DNA of 64,000 nt from Styela clava. Taxonomy: Eukaryota > Chordata > Ascidiacea > Stolidobranchia > Styelidae. The DNA lies in assembly GCF_964204865.1 (NCBI RefSeq), contig NC_135261.1, forward strand, positions 12,896,001-12,960,000, read 5' to 3'. Positions within the stretch are counted from its first letter, which is position 1. Every line of letters starts with the position of its first letter. The position numbers and the translations under genes are program-made. The notes beneath the pieces were generated by a model that did not search any database, had not been told where the DNA came from, and worked only from the letters and a program-made list of their open reading frames with translations. Positions 24,998-36,900 of the stretch are shown here, in pieces.

Positions 24998-27900
24998 ATG
25001 GTTGATGAGCAGGAGAAATCGCATCGTGCGGGAATATGGAAACAGCAGAACAAGCCTCATAAAACTGGGAGACATCGCAGCAAAGGCCAAATCGATTTGG
25101 AAAATAAAGGCAAGTAGTATACCATAGCCTAGTACAGTAGTAAGTTATTTATTTCACGACCATGTGCAAATTAACCTAAGATACTTTGAGGCAATATGAT
25201 TTGCAAGTAAAACCAATCTGGTTGGTTTTTGCAATAATGTAAGTGTGTGAAACAAAAATAATTGCAATATTTTCAGAATATTCTGATATTATTTGCATTA
25301 TGCTTTTATGTATGTCTCGTGTAGTTTCGTACCCTTTCCTGCTTTCGGGCGTAGCATTACAATTTTTTGATATGTCAATCCTAACCCCCATTTGATTACG
25401 TCATCCAAAAATTAAATTGCTACGACATCACAATCACGTCATAAAGCTTGCCAAATATACGCACGATCGACCGAAATGGCATTGGCGCTGGCGATAAAGA
25501 ACTGACTGACGTTATCGGTCTCTCTCCTATTGGAATCATTGCGACGAGAAAACGAGAGAAATAACTGTTCGATTTCGGGTGCTCGTTTGCGCGTCTTGGA
25601 TGGCAGTTCGTATAGTTTGAAGGGCTCTATTACGTCACTGTGATGTCGTAATGACGTAATTTCTGAATGATGTAGTCAGGTTGGGGTTAGGATTGATACA
25701 TGAAAAATTGCCATTCTACGCCCACTAGAAGTATGTTAGGTAAGAAACTACATGAGACTCTAAAATCCTTCTGAAATAGTCAACTGAACCTGAAATGTTC
25801 TGGATACCTCATTATAAACGCTTTTCTTCACTACTGTTTTTGGGTCTCATGTAGTTTCGTACCTAACGTACTTCTAGAGGGCGTAGCATAACAAATTATT
25901 CACGTATCAATCCTAACCCCCACCTGACTACGCCATCCAAAAATTGCGTCACAGTGATGTAATAGAGCCCTTCAAACTATACGAACTGTCACCCAAGACG
26001 CGCAGACGAGAACCCGTAATCGAACAGCTATTTCTCTCGTTTTCTCGTCACATCGATCTCGATAGGAGAAAGATCGCTGACGTTAGTCAGTTCTTTATCG
26101 TCGGCGCCGATGCCATTTTGGGCGATCACGCGTGTATTTGGCAAGCTCTATGGCGGGATTGTGACGTCGTAGTGACGTAATTTTTGGATGGCGCAGTCAG
26201 GTGGGGGCTAGGATTGACATGTCAAAAAATTGTTATGCTACGCCCACTAGGAGTACGTTAGGTACAAAACTACACGAGACCCCTGTTTTTTGAGGTACTC
26301 TGCTTTAAACAAAACTGTAGACAAGCTGTAGGGAGTCGCTGTTCAGTTTGTAAGATTTGGGATCTTTTGACTTCTGTATAATATTGTCCAATTAATTTGG
26401 TACATTTTGAATCAGAAGCTGAAATGTGATATTTTCAATCTAAAACAGGCACAGAGTTGGGTCCATTTTGCTATTTCTGATTTAAATTGGTTTCAGTTGT
26501 AAGCTTCATCTTGTTATTCAATTTCATAGTAATCCTTTGTGGGTCAGACCCCATTGGATGGTGTATACTTTTTGTATACCGCATGTTTTTGGAAACATAA
26601 TAAATAAGTTGGATCTGCTGTAGTTTAGTTCCACATTACTTCTAGGGGTCATGGCTCAACAATATTTGCATATGTCATTTCTATCCTCCACCTAACTAAA
26701 TCATCCAAGAAATATGTCACAGTGATGTGACAAGGCCCACACAAACACATGGACTGTCCCCCAGATTGTGCATACTCTTTCTTATTTTCTCGCTGCAACG
26801 ATCAGTAATTGTCAGTGCAGATATCATTTTGGGCGATAAAAGCCTTACTTTGGCAAGTTCTCTGACAGGATTGAGCTGTCGTATGACATAATTTTTGGAT
26901 GGCGTAGTCAGATAGGGGTTTGGAATAGCATATGCAAAAGTGGTTATGCCACGCCCACCAGAAGTACTTGTGATGCTAAACTCTAATAGATCCTATAATT
27001 TAAAACTTCTTTAACAGGTAGGGTATCTGTGAGGACACTTACTAAGAAAGCCTTGAAAGAGAGAAGAAAGGTTGACAGAAGACATCATGCTTTGCAAATT
27101 CGAGCAAAGAAAAGAGAAGAGGTGATTGGAATCTCTAGAGCTTGTTCTGTACATCTTTATCAACTGCCTTATTCTTGAAATATTAATTATAAAAGTAGTT
27201 TCAAAAGCATTTCATTCATATTTAGAAGGTCTAAGTCGAGTATTGACTCGTCCCAATTTGAGTTGAATATAATTTATGGGCGGGCATCGTTCGCTTTTCT
27301 GTTTTTGCATTGGAACACATTTAAGGAAATTTTTTTTATACATTGTGGTAAAACAAGGTCGAATTGAATTCCATCAGTTCATCAGGTTAAGGTATTGTTT
27401 CTGACATCTGCCAGAATTTGTCTAATGCTATTCATCCAAGACATTTGCAGATAGTTTCTAGTTTTGACTTGTGGCTTCGGTCAATTCTTGTAAGATGACA
27501 ACAGGCTGGGTGAGAGTGACACTCGAATTCTGTCTGACCCGAATTCCATGTATGTTAGGCACCAATTTCAATGTTATATCACTTTAATTCTAGGTTTTGA
27601 GAAAGAAGCGGAACATTGGCAGCAGGAATGCACCTCCACACCTTGTGGCTGTCATTCCACTACATCAAGATACAGATATTGGGGAGTTGTTGGAAAAGAT
27701 TCGAAACATTGATGAGGAACAAGCCACAGTTCGCGACTCCAAGTTAAAATCTGCTGGATTTACTATAAATGTATCAAGATTGAAGCACCGATTTACTGTA
27801 AGCAATAAGCATCAAGAATGTTTTCTTTTTTGAAAACAACTAGCATGTTCAGATATAATAGAAAACTTTACAAAGAATATACAGACATAGAATTCTTTCT

Positions 27901-30900
27901 GCGAAAATAGACATTTTCATCTTAATAATAATTAACAGCATCATCCATTGTTACTACCATCAGATTTAACTAACTTTATCAGCAACAGAAGCAATTTTTG
28001 ATAGGTCTGTGGGCTGTGGCCCACCTGAATATGTTCCTGTGGCCCAGCTGTGAGCCATGGCCCACTGGTTGAGAACCAGTGTACTAAATGATCTATTTTA
28101 CAAAAAAATGTTTATACTTATTTTCAGGCGCTCCCGAAGTTATTTGCATCAAGATGGCGCACAGCCTGAACCCTAAACTGGAACACATACTATATTCAGG
28201 TTGTGCGCCATTTTGGTGCACATACTATCGGAGGTCCTATTTTCATACCTAAATCAAGTTTACTGTATACAATTTGATATAAGTCATCATTTTGGCGCAA
28301 ACTTGGCAAATTTCACAAATAGCAGTAATCTTGTTCATTTAATAAATAATTAAATGCTACTCTAAAATATTTATGTATTTTTGGAATATCAAATTTGATG
28401 TTCGGTTTAATGAAAAGTCCCAATGGAATCGTTGCTCACAGTCAGGGATGGCCAATACCGAATAGTTCACTATTTCGAATACATTCGAAATTATTTTTTT
28501 CGAATATGAAATTTCGAATACTTCGAAAAAAAAATTCACTAATTGAAGCTTATCTAAATGTATGTAGGAATTTCCATACAATAAGCAATGGAATAACTGC
28601 TATCTACAAGTTACAACCTAGTTATATTACCAGGCATTTCATATTTGCAGATTATTGCAGTATATATTTTATATACCTTGAGTCATGTTAACAGAATTAA
28701 ATTAATACGGCAATAGTGGTATCGGTGATGGATTTGAATATTTGCGCAACACAAAATCATCCTAGTAAAACGCCCATACTTTTAAATATCAACCATTATC
28801 CAAATTATTTGCCAAAAAGCGGGATAAAGTATGAGTTATTTTTCCGACTTTTCTAAGTCCACAGATCGCCGTTGTATTTTGTAAATACAAAAATAGGAAT
28901 CAAAAATTAATATTAATCGCGAGTTTGCCACACAATTTATGTCCACAGATTGCCGTGATATTGTGCCGAATATAATTAGTTTTTGATTCTTATTTTCGCA
29001 CTCACGAAAAAATTGTCACAAGTCGGAGAAAGAATTTATACTTTATCCCGCTTTTTGGGAACTAATTTGGATAATGGTTGCCATTGATTTGTATTTAAAA
29101 GTATGGACTTTTTACTAGGATGATTTTGTGCTGCGTAAAATATTCGAATCCATGACTGATACCACTATTTAAAATGCCTTACCGTGTTAATTTAGTTCTA
29201 TAATCATAACTCAAATGTTGGTAAATCGGGCAGTTTACCACACATTTTAAGGCCACAGATCGCCGTTGCATTTTAGAATTATAATAGTTTTATTATTTTG
29301 TAAATACGAATCCAAAATTAAATATAATTGGGCAGTTTACCACGTATTTCATGTCCACAAATACCCGTGGTATTTGGTATTAATACTTTCATTATTTTCT
29401 CAATATGAAAATAGGAATCAATATTTAATAATATCGGTCAATTTACCACACATTTTATGTCCACAGATTGTCCATACAACAATGAGTTACGTTGAACGGA
29501 ATTAAATTAATACGACATGACATTTTAAATGCTGGTACCAGTCAAGGATTGGATTATTTTGCGCAACAAAAAATCATCCTGGTAAAGGATCGATACTTTT
29601 AACTATCGTTATCAAAATTGTTTGCCAGAAATTATTTTCTAATAAATCAACTTGTTTTTCCAACTTGTGCCAATTTATTGGATATCGTAACAATGACGGC
29701 TATAAATACCGTATTTCCCGGCTAATAAGTCCACATGGCAAATAGGACGATGTCTATTTTCAGCACTCAAAAAAGTTTTTTTTCCATATAGGCCTCCAAT
29801 AAGACTGGTAGAAAAATGTGTCCCTGTGATATGCGCTAATAATTTTATATGTTTAGAACCAGATCATGTTAGTTTGGTAGAATCATACTCACAGAATTAA
29901 CTATTTTTAACAATTGAGCGGTAAATTTAAGTTGTAAAGCGGCAATCATTTTGGACAATCTATTAACCCGAATGTTAAAATAATTTTGGAATGTGATAAG
30001 TACTACACTGTACGTCCACGGGTTATTTCACAGCTGTGTTTTCCTGTCCCTATCGTGTTGAATCGGCAAAACGAAAGGGTCACAAATCACTTTCACTCGG
30101 TGGCCATGTTTCTCTTTAAAGTAACGATAACCGGCCTGCGATTAAATATCATGATTGGCAGACCCTAAGACCCAAATATGAGGTTACACAAATCATGCTT
30201 GAAAAGACTAATAAGCAGGCCACATAGAAATAAAATAAGCATACTTTCTCAATTAGACGCCCCCAAAAAAAAAATCAGGCCAAAAAATTGGGCCTAGTAA
30301 AGCGGTAATTGTCAATTTTTCGACGTGATGGAAATGAATTTGTAAATTAAAAGCCTCGTAGACGAATGTCGGCAATGTCCACCCACGCAAACGTGCAAAT
30401 GTGTCGCAACACTATGCGACGTACGATCGTACAGAATATAAACAATCAAAGTGCCGATTCTATTTCATCGTCATTACAATACGTGAGACAGCGTAAAAAG
30501 TCGTTTGAAGATTCCCGTAAAACGAAACACCACGTTTACGGCGAAAAGTGGCTACTATTCGGAATTATTCGAAAATCAGCCGAAAAGGTATTCGAATACC
30601 ATGATATTCGAATATATTCGAATATTCGATTCGTTTTGGACAACCCTGCTCACAGTATTAATGTTTTTTTAAACGTACATTGTTATTGCGCATATTTATA
30701 TACCTTGATGAGAAGTAATCGGAGAAGTTCAAATGAGCGCAGCAAATGCTAGTAGGTTGATGAAGCCATATGCTATACATATACAATAAATTGTATAAGA
30801 AAAGCAGGACTAAATCCTGTCATTTTTAAAACTAATATAACATAACAGTGACGGCTTGTGTATATAGCCTTGTTTAATCTCAGATGTGAAAACATGTATT

Positions 30901-33900
30901 AACAATTTTTTTTCTTCATTTCCACAGTTTATTTCTCCAACATCTCCATCCTTGCCAGATATACTTGATTGTGGACTCGTTGCTGACACCATATTGTTTC
31001 TGTTGTCTGTAGAATCTGAAGATCCAATAGATTCCCAAGGACATGTTATATTATCAACCCTATTTGCTCAGGGCTTGTCAGCTTCAGGTAGTTAATCAGT
31101 CCATTATATTTTGTTTTTGTGTGGTTTCGTTTTCTTCAGGTATTATGATATGGTTATCTTTTGGTACATTCACTGAGCAAGTCTTTGAACAAGCTTTTAC
31201 TCAAGTATTTTAACTAGACATTACAGATTAGCAATTCGGCATTACCCAATTAGTTGATATCGATGCCATTTGCTAGAAAATCTTTTGTCTGAGGAAAATG
31301 TTTGGTTTATGTATTCTAATTATTTGTTAGAAGCTATAATATATGCTTGAACTCAAGAGTCATGATATCTCTTGGTTAACCATGTATATAATTTTAATTT
31401 TTAATAATTGAAAATATCACAAAATCAAATTCACAGATAGCAAAATCTAGAGTCTTACACAAATTTCTGATTTTTTTTGCAGTTTTGACAACGATGGGTC
31501 TCGATAAAGTTCCCATAAAAAAGAGATCAGAAACAAAGAAAATGATTCACAAATCTATTTCGAAGAATTTTCCGGATTCTAAGCTTCATAATGTTGATAC
31601 AGAACAAGATGTCTTATTAATGCTAAGAACGGTGGGTAGGAATTTATGTATTTACTTATATTTTCCTGGAGAATGGATGAAGATAGATGATCTCCATTAC
31701 ATGTCTGACCATCAGATGTTTAATGTTTAAAATGACGAATTTTTGACAAATTTGTTGTCTGAAAATTTTAGGCATAAATTATGTTAGTCATGGGTCCAAC
31801 ACAGATTTTGCTGTTTTAGTCGGGGGAAAATCTTTGATATTACTGTATATTGGAATTTCTATTGTTTGTTTAAAACATTCTTGTTTTGTTGAATCACTAA
31901 AAATAACATTTTTATAACATTAGATCACAGGACAGAAAATATTATTAGCTGCACTTATAGAACGAGTAGTAAATATGAATTGCTTTGCAAAATTTCAAAA
32001 GAAGTTCGAATTATTCGAAATTGTGAAGACTGAATACTGAACTTTTTTTGATTTTTATGTTTTACAAATCTATTTTTCAGGTTGCGGAACAAAAACGAAA
32101 GAGTGTTAATCTTCGACAGCAACGACCATATCTATTAGCGGACAATTTTACTTTTGAATGTAAAGATGGTGAAGATAAAGGAATGCTAGCTGTAAGTTGA
32201 AATGAATTTTCTCTGCGTATCCAATCTTAGTTCATGGACTTCAACCAGAGATCTCCGAGTTGTAATGCCAAAATATGTAGGCAAGATATGTAGGCAAAAG
32301 CTAGATAAAATATATTTATTAGTATAAATGTATAAATATGGTTTGATCACTGTACTACTATCACCCAATTTTTAATTACCAATTTACCATTAGTGGTAAC
32401 AGACTGTATTTTTTAAACTTTTGTTCCACATGCCCATATATATATATATGTACATTAGAACGACCTAGCAGTTGCAAAATAATATTCTATTGTCATGTTT
32501 TTATTAATATTGGATCTCAAATTTTCGTGGAATTTTGAAGCCAAAATTGTTTTTCAAATGGCCCAGCCTTTGGACAGTAAGCACTGGAATTTCAACAATT
32601 TTCAAAATTTCAATAAGCCAGCTCTCTAAACACAATATGGAAATTCTTCCTATTAAAAAGCATTGTTCGATTTTTATCTGAATATTGCTTTTTCCGTTCT
32701 ACACAGGTTACTGGATTTCTTCGAGGAGCAAACCTAGATGTAAATAGACTTGTACATGTAGTAGGTTGGGGAGATTTTCAAATAAACAGAATTAATGCCG
32801 CTACCGATCCATCTCCAACTTCTTTACAGAGGAAGCAGAGAAAAACGATTCCCGGTGGTGATGCTACGGTTAGTTGCTCTTCAATTTTAATTTCTTCGAT
32901 TCAGATTAAGATGATCACTTGCATGCTGTTCAAATACAAACACCTAGGAAAAAATTTGGCTTATCTCAGCCTATGTATATTTTATTTTTTACCCAGATTA
33001 ATACAAATATTGGGAATTTATTTTTTGAACATGTTTTTCAGTTAGGAGTTAAGTTAAAGCTACATTCTTTGGAGATGTCTTGTCTTTTTTCGCTTCCTTT
33101 CCCCCCATTTTATGTATACTAGATAATAAGTTTCATAGGCTCTTGTAGCTGACCCTAATCTTCCTATGCTTCCTATGTTATACCAAGGTCAATATATCAC
33201 TATGTAACTGATACATACAAATGGTTTGATTCAATAGGTTTACATATTTATCTCAAGATAATAAAGCCAACAAAAATGCCATATTAATGGCTTTGATTAG
33301 ATTCATGTAAGCTGAAACATGTTTTGAGTTTGTGTTTAAGCCTATGGTGAATAAAAATTTAGTTTCATCCGAACAAAAAAAATAAATTTGTTTCAACTTT
33401 TATAGATGGATAATGGTTTAGATACTGATATCAATGCAAATATTGATATGTCGAGCCAGGAGACATTGGCAAAATTTGACCCTGATGAGAGAGAAACCCT
33501 CGTAAAAGAAGCAGTAATTGATCCACTGGATGCAGAACAAACATGGCCAACAGAAGATGAAATGAAAGAAGCAGAAGAAGGTCAGTTGTTGAGAGTGCTC
33601 ATTCTTAATAAAACTAGAGAAGTTCTAGATCGTATATTTTTCGTCGTCGTATGAACGTCAATGGACAATTCTCCACCTGCACAAGTTTTATGTACCTTGA
33701 AATATAGTATTTTGCTCTCCTTTTCTACTATAGTAGAAAAGTAGCATGAGCAGCACCTCATACAACCGTTTTCCCTGTTCACCATAGTGTGATAAATTTA
33801 TTACATTTTGCATGAATTTGTTTGTTCGAACTTAAAACTACCGGTAGCTTATAAGCGATCAGGGATAGCTTCAATTTTTATCGCATTCTTGATTACTCTG

Positions 33901-36900
33901 CTGTTTCTTTAGAATATTTAATGTTCTGAATTATTTATTTCATCAGGAAGTGAAAATGAATACCAAATTTCGAATAAAATTTTTGTTGATTATTTATTCA
34001 CTTACCGGTAGGCCATAATTGGACAGTCTGTGTTATCCAAGTGAATATACCCCCTGCCCATAGGTTTCAGTCCCTTTTTAAAACTTGATGTAAAGTAGGC
34101 GAACAAAATTAGTTACCTCCATATTGTACACATACTTCTAGAGCGCCTATCCAGGCATGTGGCATAAGACGCAGCAGAAATATAAATTCCGCATCACTAT
34201 ACTCTTATCTGAAATGCTTTTGAACATTATCTGTTATTCAGCTATAAAAGAGAAAAAGAAATTGGTGAAAAACGTTCCAAAAGGAACATCAGAATATCAA
34301 GCTGCTTGGATTCTTGACAGTGACGAAGAATGGGAAGAAAAAAACAATGATGATGAAGATGACCTGGATTCTGATGATGAAATAATGGAGGAAGATGATG
34401 AATTGAAACCAACTGCGGAAGAAGATTCTCAGGTTAGAAATGTTTTGTTGGAACATCAGTTTTGTCAGAAAAACTTCTGTATTTTGTCTGTGACATATAT
34501 TAATCAGCGAATCTTACCACATGCACTTAGTACCTAAATAATTTGTTCCTTTCTCTTGAATTTTCTCTTCAATAAATTGAGATTTTGAATATTTTTAATG
34601 GATATGTTTTGCATCGACATATATTAAACTGTAAATTTTACAGACGGTAAATTCAACTATTTTGTCTGGTAACCATCTCTAGAGTTCATATGTTTCATTC
34701 ATGTAGCTTTCTGGTCATGGTCACCTGCAACATCTATTGCTCAGCTATCTGAGAACAACTTAGCGGTTACAGGATTAACATGTGGCCTGATCATATGGCG
34801 AACCACGACCTTTCGTTCGTTTGCCAGTCTACGTTGAGTATGGGATTAGTTAGCCAGTGGTTTTTTGTATTCAAATGCATAGTCTTGATGGTGTAGGAAG
34901 CCGTAACCGACCAGTGGGTTACGTGAACCACCCTACGCCATCTAGGATTCCAGTAGTCCTCTTGCACATAATTATCCCCCACAGGATATGAACCTGCGAA
35001 CCCATGCATAGTAATCAGAGGTGCAGTGACAAGCGTATTCCCAACACTCAGCAGTCAGCATGATGTCCCACATCGCCAAGCCGAGTTGCCAGAAGTACAA
35101 TTAACAAATTGGTCTTCGGTAGTGTCCTCCCGTCATTGAATACTCCATTCAGTAGTTGTCATATGCTGGGCAGCCCTATGAATGTTCCTATTTGATTACA
35201 ATATTTTTTAACATTTCGAAATTTCCTTTTTTTTGGTTTAGGTTGATCCAGATGAATTTGAGCAAATTCGTGTCTCTGAATCGACTCAAGATTATCAATT
35301 TGAAACAATGAGTCAGTACGATGAAGGAATGGATATTGAAGAGGAGGAACGAGCTCTCGAAAGATACAGAGAAGAAAGATCTCATAAATTGTTTCCAGAT
35401 GAAATTGATACCCCCCATGACTTGCCAGCTAGAGTCAGGTACAGTTTATTACAAATCCTTCAAACTGCCCCGTCCCAAAACATATCCTGAATTTAATAAT
35501 TTCTCATTTATTAGTATTGTCAAGTTTTCTTTTTGAAAATTTGTCTAACCAATTTTTTTTTCCTTTTAAATTCGCTGTTTTGAAACAAGTTTAATAGGCC
35601 AATCTGTACTACTCAGATATGTCTATCATGACATCGGTTGATATAATTTTACGGTATATTTTTCATTTTATTTTTCAGGTTTCAAAAATACAGAGGTTTA
35701 CGTAGTTTCAGAACATCACCGTGGGACACAAAAGAAAATCTTCCATTAGATTATGCAAGAATTTTCCAATTTCAAAACTTCAACAGAACTAGGAAACGAC
35801 TGAGAATGCTTGAAGTTGACGAAGCTGTTAAGGTTTGTAAAATCATAAGCATTATTAAATTTTTTTTCATAAAAGTTTGTCTGAAAATGTATACACCTGT
35901 ATTCCTGTAACGTTTCAAATGACCAGAATGAAACTTCCCCAGACAAACATGATTTCAGTTGCCATGGTTCAGTTTTGTCTGTCTGTGAAATTTCAACTTT
36001 GTCAGTCATAACATCTCAGAAATATGTGTAAGCTAGGATCATTCAGAACAGAGATTTTTAAAAGGGCAATATTTGCCCCCTGGGGCATTGCATCTTGGAA
36101 AGTCGGTATTATCGTGGAATTTGTTTTGTTTATGGCCTGTCCAAAATGTCCTCAAATATCAATAAAACTTGTTGAAGATCACTAAGCTAATCAATGTCAT
36201 AAGAAATACACCATGTACTGATTAATATTCAATTTTTCTTGCAACTTCCTACCATTTTTCTACCTTTCTTTGTATTGCTGGGGATGATGATGTATACTGT
36301 ATTTTTAAAGTTGGGACCCACTATTTATTATCACAGCTTGTGGCCAAGCTGCGACCCACAACAAAATATCTTTGTTGGTTCTATTTTCTTTTGTTTTATT
36401 ATGACATAACACAGAACACAGCAATGGCTAATCATCGTAAAACTACCGTTTTTTGTCGAAAATAAGACCTGGCCTAAAAGAAGACCTAATTTGAATTTCA
36501 AAAATGATTTTAATTAAACCCTACCCTTAAAATAAGTTTAAAATGTGCGGGAGAGGAAAGGTTCAATGACCTGAGGTAAGGTGATGTTCACATCACTATT
36601 CAAAATTGTGTGATGTCACAATCACAATTATGATATTGTCACTTGATTTTTGTATAGGAAATACAAATAAATACAGTGGGTGTCGGTTTTTATATAATGT
36701 TTATTAAAATCTCCTGATTTTCTGCAATTTTATTTTTGATAAATGAGCACAAAAGACCTCTCCCAAAAAAAAAAACAGTGTTATTCTTCAAAAGAAAATA
36801 AAACTAAATCCTGTTTAAATTTCGGGGAAACACAGTAAGAAGTGCTGTACAGTGTACAAAACTGCTATGCGTAAAAATGCCACATGGTCATTCTTTGTGT

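Larger units (their letters stand above)
28443..30648. mobile_element. hAT-type element, 2.2 kb, with perfect 8-bp TSD
   Basis: The left tip is CAGGGATGGCCAATACC and the right tip, reverse-complemented, is CAGGGTTGTCCAAAACG, both hAT-like. The flanks are CTCACAGT at 28435-28442 and again at 30649-30656, a perfect 8-bp target-site duplication. Just inside both ends lie 'attcgaata' palindromic runs. I find no transposase, so it is non-autonomous, and it carries further nested repeats. It occupies most of TSR1 intron 3. Confidence 0.85.

Noticed and set aside
25944..26180. 78-aa open frame (+) in TSR1 intron 1
   Set aside because: It lies wholly inside a foldback element and is explained by that repeat.
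30366..30752. 128-aa ORF at the right end of the 2.2-kb hAT element as transposase
   Set aside because: No hAT transposase motif is visible, and the frame runs across the element tip and target duplication into flanking DNA.
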